A DNA stretch of 41,127 nucleotides from Hypholoma sublateritium FD-334 SS-4 (taxonomy: Eukaryota > Basidiomycota > Agaricomycetes > Agaricales > Strophariaceae). Position 1 is the first letter of the stretch; the number at the start of each line of letters is the position of its first letter. A program made the position numbers and the translations under genes. Location: NCBI GenBank assembly GCA_000827495.1, contig KN817562.1, positions 2,667-43,793 of the forward strand. Direction: 5' to 3'. The notes under the pieces were generated by a model, which saw only the letters and a list, made by a program, of their open reading frames with translations, was not told the DNA's origin and did no database searches. Below are positions 8,505 through 18,753 of the stretch, piece after piece.

Positions 8505-10995
8505 TGTTGAAGCTCAAGGCGCGTTGCTTATTTGGGACCGCACTAGTGAAATCAATGTTCACACGAGCTCTTGTCCATCGACGACGATGTCGATCAACTT
8601 GGCCCCCTCAAAGCTGTAAAACAAGGTCCGCCATTGGCAGCGCGCATAGCATTCGACATCCACCTTCCGGAAGCGACTGCCTTTCCCACTGCGGTGCCAT
8701 CGCTCAGCTTCTCAGGGCGCTACTGCACGCTCCTATCGAGCGCGCAGCAGTCACTAGCTAGACGCCGTCGCCCGCGAACCCGGAGCAGACAAAACGTAGC
8801 AGGTATGGGTGGAAAAGACGGAGAGAAATTTCCATCGCACCCAAGTGATTGGTCAATGTTTTGGATTCTCCGGGAAAGCAAGGTCTTAGGTGCGTATACC
8901 TGCCACGTCAATGGGCCGCTCGTAACCGTTATCACAGATGAGTCAGGCCCAAAAATAAGACCTCGCTACCCTCGCCCAAGAAAACCCCACCGCTTAACTA
9001 TATATCTGTGCGAAAATGGTGTGTACATCCAGGCATTTTTTGTGCTTTTCTTGACGATACGCAGACTGGCTTCCGTTGAACGCAATTATTGTAGTTAACG
9101 GAACCGCTCACCGTCCCCGCCGACCTCTGGTAAGTTAATTCTGATTGTTTATCTTCCTCCAAATACTTACATATGTGTCATTCATAATAACCCACAGCCT
9201 GCGTTCTATCCCTCCGTGCCCGCCTGCTACGTCTCATCCGCGCCGCCTTCATTTACTATTTCACCCCGCCGGCACGTCGCACCCGCGCACCTTCAAACCA
9301 CCCATCCATAGATCCCTCACACATCTCTGGTGGAGGCTCCGCTTCTTCTGCGCCGTGTGTTTACAACGACGAGAACTACTCTCCACACCACCACCGGGGA
9401 GCCCACTCGTGCGCATTTGCCTCGCGCTCCGTGAGTTCTTACATTTCATTATATTACTAAACTAACCGAGTGTGTATAGATCATCTCATCGTTGACGACC
9501 CGCAGCTATGCGAAGCCGCGTTCTACCGGTGCTGGCATAGCCTGGCAAGACGTCCTCGGTGTACCTGTCTTGACTCCCCGCCCGACAGAAACTACGCCGC
9601 ACAAGTGAGAGGAGGTAGAATCCCCCGCAACGCAGTCTCTACATGAGGTGCGCCGTTACATTTCCAGGTCATTTCTTCAAAGGAAAATATTTTACAGTGA
9701 CTCTGCGAGACATTTACGCTGCTCGCCCTCTTCCTGTTATTCTCCTGAGTTGAGCTGCAGCGCATTGCAGACGGGGGGGTTTCGATGCCGGGCTCGACAC
9801 CGACGTCTTGAGCATTGTCTTCAAAGTTCAGACAGCCGTTTGATGTGCGCTTCGGAGGAAGCAGGGCGAACTCCAGCTTCGAAGAAAGTTCAGTCCCGGA
9901 CGCGGGTACGGGTGCTGACAAGGGCTAGCGCCTCGTGACAAATGATTTCGTGGCGACGAAGGGAACTCCTGGCATGGCGAAGTGGTGCGTGAGAGGGGCG
10001 CGGCGCTTGTCATATTGTGGGCGACTTTTCACCTCTGCAACCCGTGCGTCCCATCCCGCTTTTACTTGTAAATATGTACCCACTGACCTATGGTTGAGGC
10101 AAATAGTCGAACCTCGTTCCGTCCCTTATAGAATGCTGCGCGCGCCGGACGATGCACCGCTGCGAGCCAGCGCGCTATGGGCGATGAGAAATGATCTTAC
10201 CGGCAAGGCGAGCACCGAGACAAAAGGCGATGGGTTGTGGTGGGTTGGGTGGGACGAGCTGCTCGCGTGCGTTCATTTCCTGTGTTCGCTTTCAAATAGC
10301 AATCGGACCTGTTGCCTTCTCTATTCATATTTTATCCCCCTCATCCCCTCTGATTCCATATTTGTTTATTCATCTAAGTGTAGTCGCTGAACCCCTTATT
10401 AAAATATAGGTACTTTGTCGATCCCGATCCGGCACTGCACGAATAAGTCTTGGACCTCGTGAAAAACTTCCCTGAGAATGCAGACAACGATGCGCTCATC
10501 CGCGCCTACTGCCTACCGCCAATCCCAGTGCTCCTCGGTACCACCCAACACCGCTCTCCTGAATCTCGCCAAAGTTCCACCTGGTATACCTACCGCGATG
10601 TGCGCTGCCCCACATGTCCTCATGCGTTCCCCGCCGCGCTGGATGGTGCTGCGTGCCCAGTGGTGCGCGTGCGCGATGTGAGGTGTGTGCTCACGCTGGC
10701 GAAGGGCGATCCTCAGTACCCCGCAGACGTTCCCAGTGCGGGCATGCTCAGAGCGCTTCAGCGAGCCGTCGAGCAAGGCATCGAGAGCCCGGCGCAAGCA
10801 CTTTCGACCTTCGGGTAGCTTATGGGGCTCTCGGCGTGGGACGCTGAGGCCACCTACTGCTCAAGGCGGTGGTGGGCGTGCTACACTCTGCGCTAGGCGA
10901 GGTGGGCGCGGGCGAGCCGGTATACAATATTATGCGGCGCGAAGAGGCGGCGTTACATTGGCTTGGGCATAGGGACTGGGCATGGAGGAGTGAGT
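8505..10995 (+). pseudogene. Decayed inverted duplicate of the ARMC8/Vid28-like gene
   Basis: Nucleotide similarity to the reverse complement of 1-1700 is visible by eye across exons and introns. The start region with DDVDQLGPLKAVK is near 8580-8618, AIAQLLRALL near 8700-8730, the exon 3/4 equivalents lie at about 8930-9130, the exon 5 equivalent at about 9195-9440 and the exon 6 equivalent at about 9480-9560. It then continues past what the window shows of the other copy. APLRASALWAMRN (about 10158-10195), VLDLVKNFPENADND (about 10450-10490) and REEAALHWLGH (about 10938-10970) match the C-terminal ARMC8 armadillo pattern and its ALxWLEHG-like end. Disabling changes include stops at 8759-8761 and 8995-8997 and a loss of about 400 bp corresponding to 1575-1172 of the other copy. 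Intron positions are kept, so this is a DNA-level duplicate, not a retrocopy. Confidence 0.85.
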
Positions 10996-11546
10996 AATGG
11001 AACTCTCTGAATAGCGGAAAGCATGTATACCTTCCTTAAACTAACCCTGTCCTGCGCTAACATTGGCAACGTATGCCACCCGGTATGCCTTGTTTATATA
11101 GCTCGTCCTTGAAAATCTGTTTCCTCGAGTATGCTTGCCTCATCTCATATAATTACCACCCCAAAACATCGTAAGACCAGCGCAACAGCGCCCAAACCTG
11201 CACCCAAGCCATCACACGCAGCCCCGATCCCAAGCGAACGAAAAAAGCACTACATTGCCGAGTCCTAGTATACAAGAACAAACGAGCGCGCCGTACGATA
11301 ATGCATGCAGCCAGTCTAAGATGCGTGAAGTATGTATGTATGAAGAGAGTACATGAGGCGCATGCGCCGCACCGCGGCACCCGGCGCGGGGCGCACGGCG
11401 GGCGTAAGGTAGCGAGGTAGATGGGGGGTGCGCGGGGCAAGGCGAGGCGGGGTCCAGGAGGTCAGCGGGAGGGGAGTGTCTTTACAGAGCAGTCGTACGT
11501 GCGCGGGGCCGCCGTGCAGGCGGGCGGTGCGGGCGGCGACGGGCGC
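10996..11546. other. Intergenic region downstream of ARB1
   Basis: Separates the end of the ARMC8 remnant from the ARB1 stop codon. No coding signal. The right part is strongly G-rich on the plus strand and presumably holds the ARB1 3' UTR. Confidence 0.4.
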
Positions 11547-13800
11547 TTACGTGCGGCCCCGAGTGGCGGTCTTCGAGAAAAGTTTCGCCTTCTCGATCGC
11601 TGCGTTACCTGCAGATAGATAGGATCGTAAGTATTCGCGGGTACACAATCGGAACGGAGAGGGAGAGGAGTAGGAGGATGGAAGTAGACGTACTCTGCTT
11701 GATCAGATTCTTCTTGTAATCGATGATGCTGATATCCTTCTTCGTCAGATTGATGATCGTCTTGTTGGCGACCTCCCAGAGATCTTCCGCGACCTGACTA
11801 ATGAGACCTGTGTGGGGAAATGGAGATCAGTAGCGCGCCGCTGAGGATGAGAAAACCACGAACGGAAGTCGTGCGACACGATAACGACGCCACCCTCGAA
11901 CTCCTTGATCGCCTGCGCGAGTGCATCAATCGACTCCATGTCCAAATGATTCGTCGGCTCATCAAGCAACAAGATATGCGGGTGCTCCATCGCAAGCTGC
12001 GCGAACACCACCCGATTCCTCAGGCCGTCCGACAGCTGCTTGATCGGCGCAGTCTGGTGAGCGCCAGAGAGACCGAAACGACCGAGCTGAGCGCGCCACG
12101 CCATGATGTCCTTCTCCGGGAACTTCTGGGAAAAGAGCGCCTGGAAGTACTCGATGGGTGACTTGTCGTACGGGAGCTGGTCGGCGGAGTGCTGGGAGTA
12201 CTTGGCGAGCTTAAGCGCGTTGTGCTTGGACACGGTTCCGGCGGAAGGCTGCAGCGCGCCTGTGATGAGGTGGAGGAGGGTAGACTTGCCCGTTCCGTTA
12301 GCGCCGAGGATGGCAATGCGCGAGTCCATGCTGCACGAGGTCAGTATAGTACGCGGGAAATAGGCGGGGAGAAGACGCACTCGATACCGAAGGAGATGTG
12401 CTCGTAGAGGAAGTCCTCCTTCTTGCCTGAGTAGGCGAACGCGACGTCGTCGAAGGCGATAATGGGCGGGGGGAGCTTGTGCACGTCCTCGAAGTTGAAG
12501 CGCAGGGTCTTTCCGAGTTCGATCTTCTCAATGAGGCCGGCGGCCTCCATCTTGTCGATGATCTTCTGCTTCGATTTGGCCTGTCGCACGAGGTTGGCGT
12601 ATGTACCGGCGGAAGCAATGAATCTAGATATGCATCAGATCGGGGATACGATGGATTAGCGCAAGACGCACTTTTTGATATGAGCGATCTCCTCCTGCTG
12701 CTTGTGGTAGGCCTTCATCTGGTTGACCTCGTTCTCGGCGCGCGTCTTGACGTAGGTAGAGTAGTTACCGGCGTAGTAGACGAGCTTCTTCTTGTTGGTG
12801 AGGTCCATGATGTTCGTGCAGACGGAATCCATGAAATCCTGCGAATGCGATGTGATAACGAGGATGTGGTTGTAGGTGGAAAGGTACGCCTCGAGCCAGA
12901 CGACGGCACCGAGATCCAAGTGATTGGTGGGTTCATCGAGGAGGAGGAGATGGGGCTTGATGAAGAGGGCACGCGCGAGGGCGACGCGCATACGCCATCC
13001 TCCAGACATGTCTTTGGTGGGCTTCTTCATCATCGTCTGGGTGAAACCGAGACCGTGGAGGATGCTACCGGCTTTCGCCTCGAAGGTGGCGGGGTCGAGC
13101 TCCTCGAGCTCTTCGTAAGCCATATCAAGAGCCTGGTCGTCAACCTCATCGGCGACAGACAGCTCCTCGATATACGCTTCGAGACGGGCGACCTTCGCCT
13201 TGGCAGAGGCGACGATGAAGTCGACTGCGTTGACGTCTGAGGGCTCTGCCTCACCGCTTACGATGTAAATATCGATGTGTTGCGGGATCTCGATGTCGCG
13301 CTCGGCGATAGATTGGAGGAGCGTCGACTGCACGATGTCAGCGACGAATACATGAAAATTGCTCCTGAACGCACCTTTCCGGAACCATTCTCGCCGAGAA
13401 GCCCATATCGCTGCCCGTAATTGAGTGCGATCTCTGCGCCCTCGATGAGCAGCCTGCCGTGGAAGGAGAGCGTGTACTGGTCGATCTTGACATCTCGACT
13501 CTTGGGGTCGCTCACGAGCACGCCAGCAGCGCTCCTACGCAGACCGTCAGCGCATCGATTGAAGTCTAAGACATCTACTTACCGGTCGGTGGCCATGCTG
13601 AGCTTGGCCATGCTGGTGAGGTCCTCTTGGCTGCCGGTCTTGCTGTTGAGCCCGCTCATGCTGGTGAGGGGCGTGCTTGCGCCGCCATTAACGGAGCCTG
13701 CGGGGGTGGAGTTGCTGGGCGAGTCGTCGCCGGCGACGCCTGCGTTCTTCTTCGCTGCCTTCTCAGCGAGACGCTTTTGTTTGGAGGCGGAGGGAGGCAT
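11547..13800 (-). CDS. ARB1: ARB1/ABCF2-type ABC-F ATPase (639 aa)
   Basis: Soluble twin-ATPase of the ABC-F family; yeast Arb1 acts in ribosome biogenesis and export of both subunits. Seven exons on the minus strand: 13800-13583, 13534-13375, 13327-12672, 12623-12381, 12330-11864, 11807-11694 and 11608-11547. Introns are 47-85 nt and the spliced total is 1920 nt in frame. The protein begins [19 protein letters not shown], a basic N-terminus like Arb1. ABC domain 1 has Walker A GENGSGKST (the codons for K and S are in different exons), signature MSGGW and Walker [13 protein letters not shown]. The linker carries [17 protein letters not shown], characteristic of ABCF2/Arb1. Domain 2 has Walker A GANGTGKS, a variant signature LSDGLRNRV and Walker [13 protein letters not shown]. 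It ends ...[10 protein letters not shown]. The length matches yeast and human homologues (about 610-625). The intron after HDF has an unusual GTTCGT donor but is needed to restore the conserved [11 protein letters not shown] segment. Confidence 0.95.
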
Positions 13801-14049
13801 GGTAGTTTGGATGAAGGAGGAATGGCGGATCGATTGATCTTGGATGGATTGCCTCTCAAATTTTTCGATAAGATGGTCGGAGTTATGACTAAGCAGTGGC
13901 GGTGCAGCCACTCCTGGCCGCTGCATTTGTTGAAGTTCCACGCTCATCCTCAAACGAACATCTTCAGACCTGGTGCTTGGCTGGTGCCAGCGAAACAGGA
14001 AATACATTATCAGCAAATGTCCAACGTAGAAAACAGAAAAACTCACTGC
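13801..14049. other. ARB1 upstream region
   Basis: Likely 5' UTR and promoter of ARB1. A minus-strand frame continuous with ARB1 extends upstream, but the ATG at 13800 matches the usual MPPSASK start. Confidence 0.4.
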
Positions 14050-14630
14050 TCACCGCATGCGGCTCGCAACCACATCAGAACTCGAGACCTGGTTTCTTGA
14101 GCCGACCTCGCCTCGTAAACTCAAAAACAATGGAGACAGCGCAAATCCTTCATTTATCGCCAGCATATCATATTTCCTGCCTTCAAATAAGTTGTCTGTC
14201 GCGGCCTCTACCCAGTTCTCGGCGTCGGCGAATCCTTTTGCAAATGTAGTTCGCAGGTGATCCACGAGAATCCTGGGAGAGGTCAAAGCGTAAGTTAAGT
14301 GCTTGTTTATTTTCATCCTGATACAACTTCAGCTTACCCCGTTACCTCTTACATAGAAAGAAAAAAGAAATGAACCGCGTTCGCGGTCAGGCCGACGGTC
14401 GCGAGCTCCAGAAAGAAACATGGCTGCCAACATGACAACCATTCCCAAGCCTCGAGTCCGGCGGCTCCGGCCGTGTATTCTGCGTGAAACGTGTTCTGAC
14501 GCGGTGACTTCCCCGCCATCGACCCAATGCAGCCCAATACATTCCCTCCCCCATGACGGCATTTCGGGGCATATATTCTCCCAATGGCAGCAGGCGTTAT
14601 CCTCTTCCAAATCGCACCAATTCCATGCAA
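14050..14630 (-). CDS. Possible two-exon ORF of unknown function (166 aa)
   Basis: A minus-strand frame at 14630-14353 can be joined in phase to 14272-14050 over an 80-nt GTAAGA...CCCAG intron that carries a CTTAAC branch-like site. The second exon reads ILVDHLRTTFAKGFADAENW and then EAATDNLFEGRKY, which looks coding. The join gives a hydrophobic stretch LELATVGLTANAVHFFFLSM just before it. I do not recognise the family, and the first exon is less convincing than the second. The sequence is open in several frames on both strands, so the first exon may be wrong. Confidence 0.25.
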
Positions 14631-16600
14631 CGTCTAAAACTTGTCTGCGCCTCGTTACATGCAAACGACCGTTCGCATTACCATACGGCCTCTCGCTATC
14701 TCCCGCCCACCACCTTCTGCGCCCACCCGCCAACCAAGCGCGCCGACTGTCTCGATCGTGCTCGTTTACCATCAGCGTCGTTTCCGGGCACAATACGAGG
14801 CTAAAACCCCATAAAATCGGGAGGCCGGCGGCATCGCAACTCCCAGATTCGCACATACTCGATGGTCCCCGCGAGAGGATGGGCAACATCGTGGCATTGG
14901 CGCACGCGGGGACGTAGAACGTGTCTACCACGATGATCTCCGTGCTGGATATGGTCTGCCGTGCTGCCGTACGCGCCCGCCGTTTTCGAATGCGCTCACG
15001 GTGGAGTGTCTCCCGCCTTCTCCTCTGTCGGTGAGTGACGTCGCTGCTTCACTGTATGATTATTTACCAGGATGAATAGTGTTACATTCAACAGTTCGTT
15101 CCGTGGGTTATCGTTCTATCAGTTTTACCGGCACCGCAGAGGCTGCGGCGGCGTGACGCAGTGAAACACTACCTACCTCAACCCCCACTGCTCCTCTACC
15201 GTCGTCCGAGCGTGCGTCCACTGCAACGCCACATCTCCCCCTCTATATGCTGACCTGCATGATACCCGGACATATCAACAGCTCCCGCTACACGATCCCT
15301 GCATCCGTCCGTCGCGAAGGTGTGGAGGCGGCCCATACCGCTTACGTCGATCAGGGTGCGCTCCCGTCGCCTACATCACCAGTACATCGTTGGCGCTAAT
15401 TCCCGCATCATCGCCCTAGATGCGTCACCTGCTCAATACATATCGCTCGCTCGCTCATATGGTGTCCTACGCGCATCTATCCTGTAGCCGTGATCTGCAT
15501 ATGAGTCCCCGGCGTCTGGGATGAGGATACTGCGCACGGAACGTGAGGTTGGATTGTCCAGAACTCAAGTCCTCCGTCTATGCTCATCAGTCAGTTCTGA
15601 TTCAACGTTATTTTGTCGGATGTTAGCAAACCTTTTTATACGTTCTCTCATCCGCACGCCACAGCCGCAGTAAAGGCCCACAGGTAAACTTTGTTCGTTA
15701 TCTGCTTGATCTCATGGTCTGACCGCTGTAGCGTTATATATATGAGTACTTCGTGATAATCAAGCAACGTCGGAGATGTCATAGCAAGCCATAGTCTCGA
15801 CTCCCGAAGCAGTAACGCACGCGGTATGTCACCAACGTCATTAAGGCAGATTCCAAGGTTGCAGGTTGCGCGAACCATCGAAAGTTGAATCCAATCTCTC
15901 GAGGAACGTTGGAGCGGTATGACGGTATGCTGTTCAAAGCGGCAAAACCCACTCCACTCCCTGGTCTTATTTTAGTGCAAGGACTCTTAATAAAGGTGCG
16001 AACCACAAACGTAGAACTTTTTCCTGATCCCGGGCCTTTCTCGTCAGATAGACCAGCAATGCGCCTGAATTGTTCTTCCCGATAAGGTTCAAGCGCTCAA
16101 GCGCTCAAGGTCGATAGTCCACTGCATTCTCCTCCACTGATTTATATTTCACGAATCGAAGTCAACTTCTCGACAAGTCAACCGACGATCGAAATGACCA
16201 TCTCAATGTTAGCGCCCGAGAGATCGCGGAGAGATACCAATATCGGAAACACTGTCGACTGTAAGTTCACCTGATTTGTTCCACCGACCCCAAACTCAAG
16301 CACAATACCGCGCGCACTATCTCTAGGAGCTAGCACCGACTTCGTCATGAACATATGGTAAAGTACACCATGAACGATAAATACAAGTATTTGGTGTTTT
16401 CCTGCTCTCCTACAGAAAGTGGATCCTGACTTGGCGGGGGGGGGGTATGACGCGTACCAAGGTGCTCTACATATTCCTCAGTATTCACGCGTGCGTTCGC
16501 ATCCATCCCATCCGTAGCCCAGATGCTGACTTGCACTGTGCCCTGTCTAACAGATTGAATTGAACGTAACGTAGCCTTGAGCCGCCGCTGACGCTTCCCG
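14631..16600. other. Gene-poor region
   Basis: Open frames of 60-200 codons occur on both strands in the GC-rich left part (to about 15100), with no recognisable domain. The rest is broken by stops in all frames. Short stretches such as GHINSSRYTIPASVRREG (about 15269-15322) look protein-like but cannot be extended. No RNA gene seen. Confidence 0.35.
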
Positions 16601-17390
16601 TCTAGCGCACGATGGGCCCGCAATCGACATTTCTCTTAACCGTGGGTGCTTGCCTTCATTTGGGCGCCATTGACGCGCCGATCGTGATCGGAGGTACGCA
16701 GCTACTGTCACTATCCAGTCCCGCTCATAACTACATCTCCCAGTACGCATCTTATTGGACCGGTGCGCGATTATTTCGCGCCTCCTTGTCACGGCGATGA
16801 TCATGCAGCTTTTCATTGTTTCATCTAATACTATGCGCATGCTTTCCGGTATGCAGTTCAGCCCGTGAGCGCGCACTTGGAACACGATGTACGTCATGGT
16901 CCGCCTTTCGTGAGCCCCCCTCTTTATTCACTCATCCCGAGCTGACGCGCTTAGGGTCGGCGTTCCGACGCCGCACGCCGCGCTGCTAATCCTTATCTCG
17001 TCCTACACACGGCCACTTTATGTCCGTCGCCCATCGCGCACCTGGTAGGTACGTCTTCACATACAATTTTGGCACTGCTGCCAGTTCCGCCCAACGTAGC
17101 ACAGCCATGTGCATGTCAGCTGTTGCGGCATATGCACTGTTCATTCAGGTCGCTCGAAGAAGCTTTACGCTCTTAGTGGTCGTATGTCTCCTTGTTTCCT
17201 TTATGCGTCTTCATGCATCTGGCAATACTACTAGTGCCGGGAGGCGGCCTATTAGTGGACTCATCACACGGGGAAAATCCCTCTTCGAGGTTTTCGTATC
17301 GGCCGAATCATCCCTACTCTCAGGACACGGCACCTTGGTAGAGGACTTTGATATCACTACTGTTGAGCCCGTCCTCTGCAATTGATATGT
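16601..17390 (+). other. Possible decayed coding sequence, not identified
   Basis: Two plus-strand open frames (16612-16800 and 17020-17385, 62 and 121 codons) contain hydrophobic stretches such as FLLTVGACLHLGAIDAPIVI and SFTLLVVVCLLVSFM. They could be remnants of a membrane protein gene. No family was recognised and no consistent splicing joins them. Confidence 0.2.
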
Positions 17391-18390
17391 ACGTAGGCGG
17401 AAGCGGGCTAGACTAAGCGATCGAGGGAAGGTGTGCGTAGGTAAATGCAGAACCCGGAGAGTTCGGATCCATTGAGTCGAGCGGAGATGAGGTATGATAT
17501 ATAACAGTAATACTGACCGTTGAGGTTAAATTACCCCCAAGGTTCTTCGCTCTTCAAACTTCTGCTAAAACTTCAAGTATAGAACATGATCGCTTGAGCT
17601 CTGCTTCAGGCATTGTTCGGGAAAGGAAACCCATAACATCCGTCGGTTTCGATGAAAAGTAGGGCCAAATCGATTCCCTGAATGTAACGTGCGGGGATAT
17701 GCAATACTCGACGATTTGGTTGGTCTAAATAGTTTGAATGGCTGTAAAGTTTGTAAAGGGTATGTTACTCTTCTATACCGCGCCTGTCAATGTCTCCCTT
17801 TTCCGACCACCATATTTTTGTGCCCGGATGCCTTACTTAGCCCTAGAAAGAGAAACTGAATAGGAATAAAATATCAATGAAGCTTACTGAAAAGAGCCCT
17901 GGGCTTACCCACAGCACTCTGAAAAATTGAAGTTCCTCGACACGGTGACTTGCAGTTTCGCACGCATTCAAGAATCAAAATAGGCGTTAAGGTGTCACAC
18001 TACGGTCTCAATATCTCCATTTGAATACGGAAGCGAATCCGATATATTGTGCCACATTTTCGTGGCTTTCATAGACATATATAACGTAGGCCGACATCCA
18101 GCACAAAGAAAAGGAAATATGCGATCAATATTTGGCTTTCCAGCTGGAACCAGGCTTGAATTTGATATCACCACAGTGAAAAATCACCAGCGGTACTTCT
18201 CAGTCGTCCAGAATTCACATAGAGCAAGTTATGTAAAGAAAAACTTATGTATACCACTGTATCGTGTACGACACGTTCAAGCTGATGACACGGCGGCTGT
18301 TTTCTTGTAATGGCTAAAGCCCAAGCTCAGCTAACTTGGAATCCCATACGGTCAACGCAAACACCTGCGAATCTACTATCTGAATATATA
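17391..18390. other. Gene-poor region
   Basis: No supported gene. An 87-codon frame (18047-18310) shares the short peptide FDITTV with the end of the frame at 17020-17385, in a similar local context. That is too little to call a repeat. Confidence 0.3.
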
Positions 18391-18753
18391 TTATCTTATA
18401 TGCTTCCTGTTTTCCAGTTCTGCACTGGGATCATCAGGCGGAAACGTAGGTATCGCCGGCAGAGAACTTGAATCTATCATGTACCATTCATTTACACGCA
18501 AGTCTAGCCTTCCTTCTCCGCGCAAGTTTATTTTTAAAGTCCAATTCCATGTATTCCCATCCTCAGTGTAATTGGCCCCCACGAAATTCTTCGAATTGCG
18601 GAAAAATAGCTCGACGGGCACATATGGAACAACCTTCCATTGCGTATATACCCTGGGTACCCTCAAAGAACGCCTTTTCTTCCCCGGATACGTGTTCCCG
18701 CCGGCGCGCTCCTCCAATCGCGCCTCGAGTGAATATTTCTGGTACGTATTCAA
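18391..18753 (-). CDS. Unidentified ORF, possibly a gene fragment (120 aa)
   Basis: A minus-strand frame with a protein-like composition: VVPYVPVELFFRNSKNF, then NTWNWTLKINLRGEGRLDLR and a Pro-rich tail. The alternating hydrophobic/polar pattern suggests beta structure. The overlapping plus-strand frames are less plausible. There is no recognised family and no promoter evidence. It may be a 3' exon of a decayed gene. Confidence 0.3.
   Translation of the reverse strand: MNTYQKYSLEARLEERAGGNTYPGKKRRSLRVPRVYTQWKVVPYVPVELFFRNSKNFVGANYTEDGNTWNWTLKINLRGEGRLDLRVNEWYMIDSSSLPAIPTFPPDDPSAELENRKHIR

Noticed and set aside
8504..9098. Plus-strand ORFs as an independent new gene
   Set aside because: They are pieces of the decayed ARMC8 duplicate, interrupted by stops.
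12479..13240. A 253-codon plus-strand frame
   Set aside because: Lies antisense to the ABC domains of ARB1, with no domain of its own.
14329..14931. A 200-codon minus-strand ORF
   Set aside because: Cys/Trp/Arg-rich with no domain. Other frames on both strands are also open, so it is likely due to base composition.
17020..18310. Possible repeat sharing the peptide FDITTV
   Set aside because: Similarity is limited to about 20 bp and the flanks do not align.
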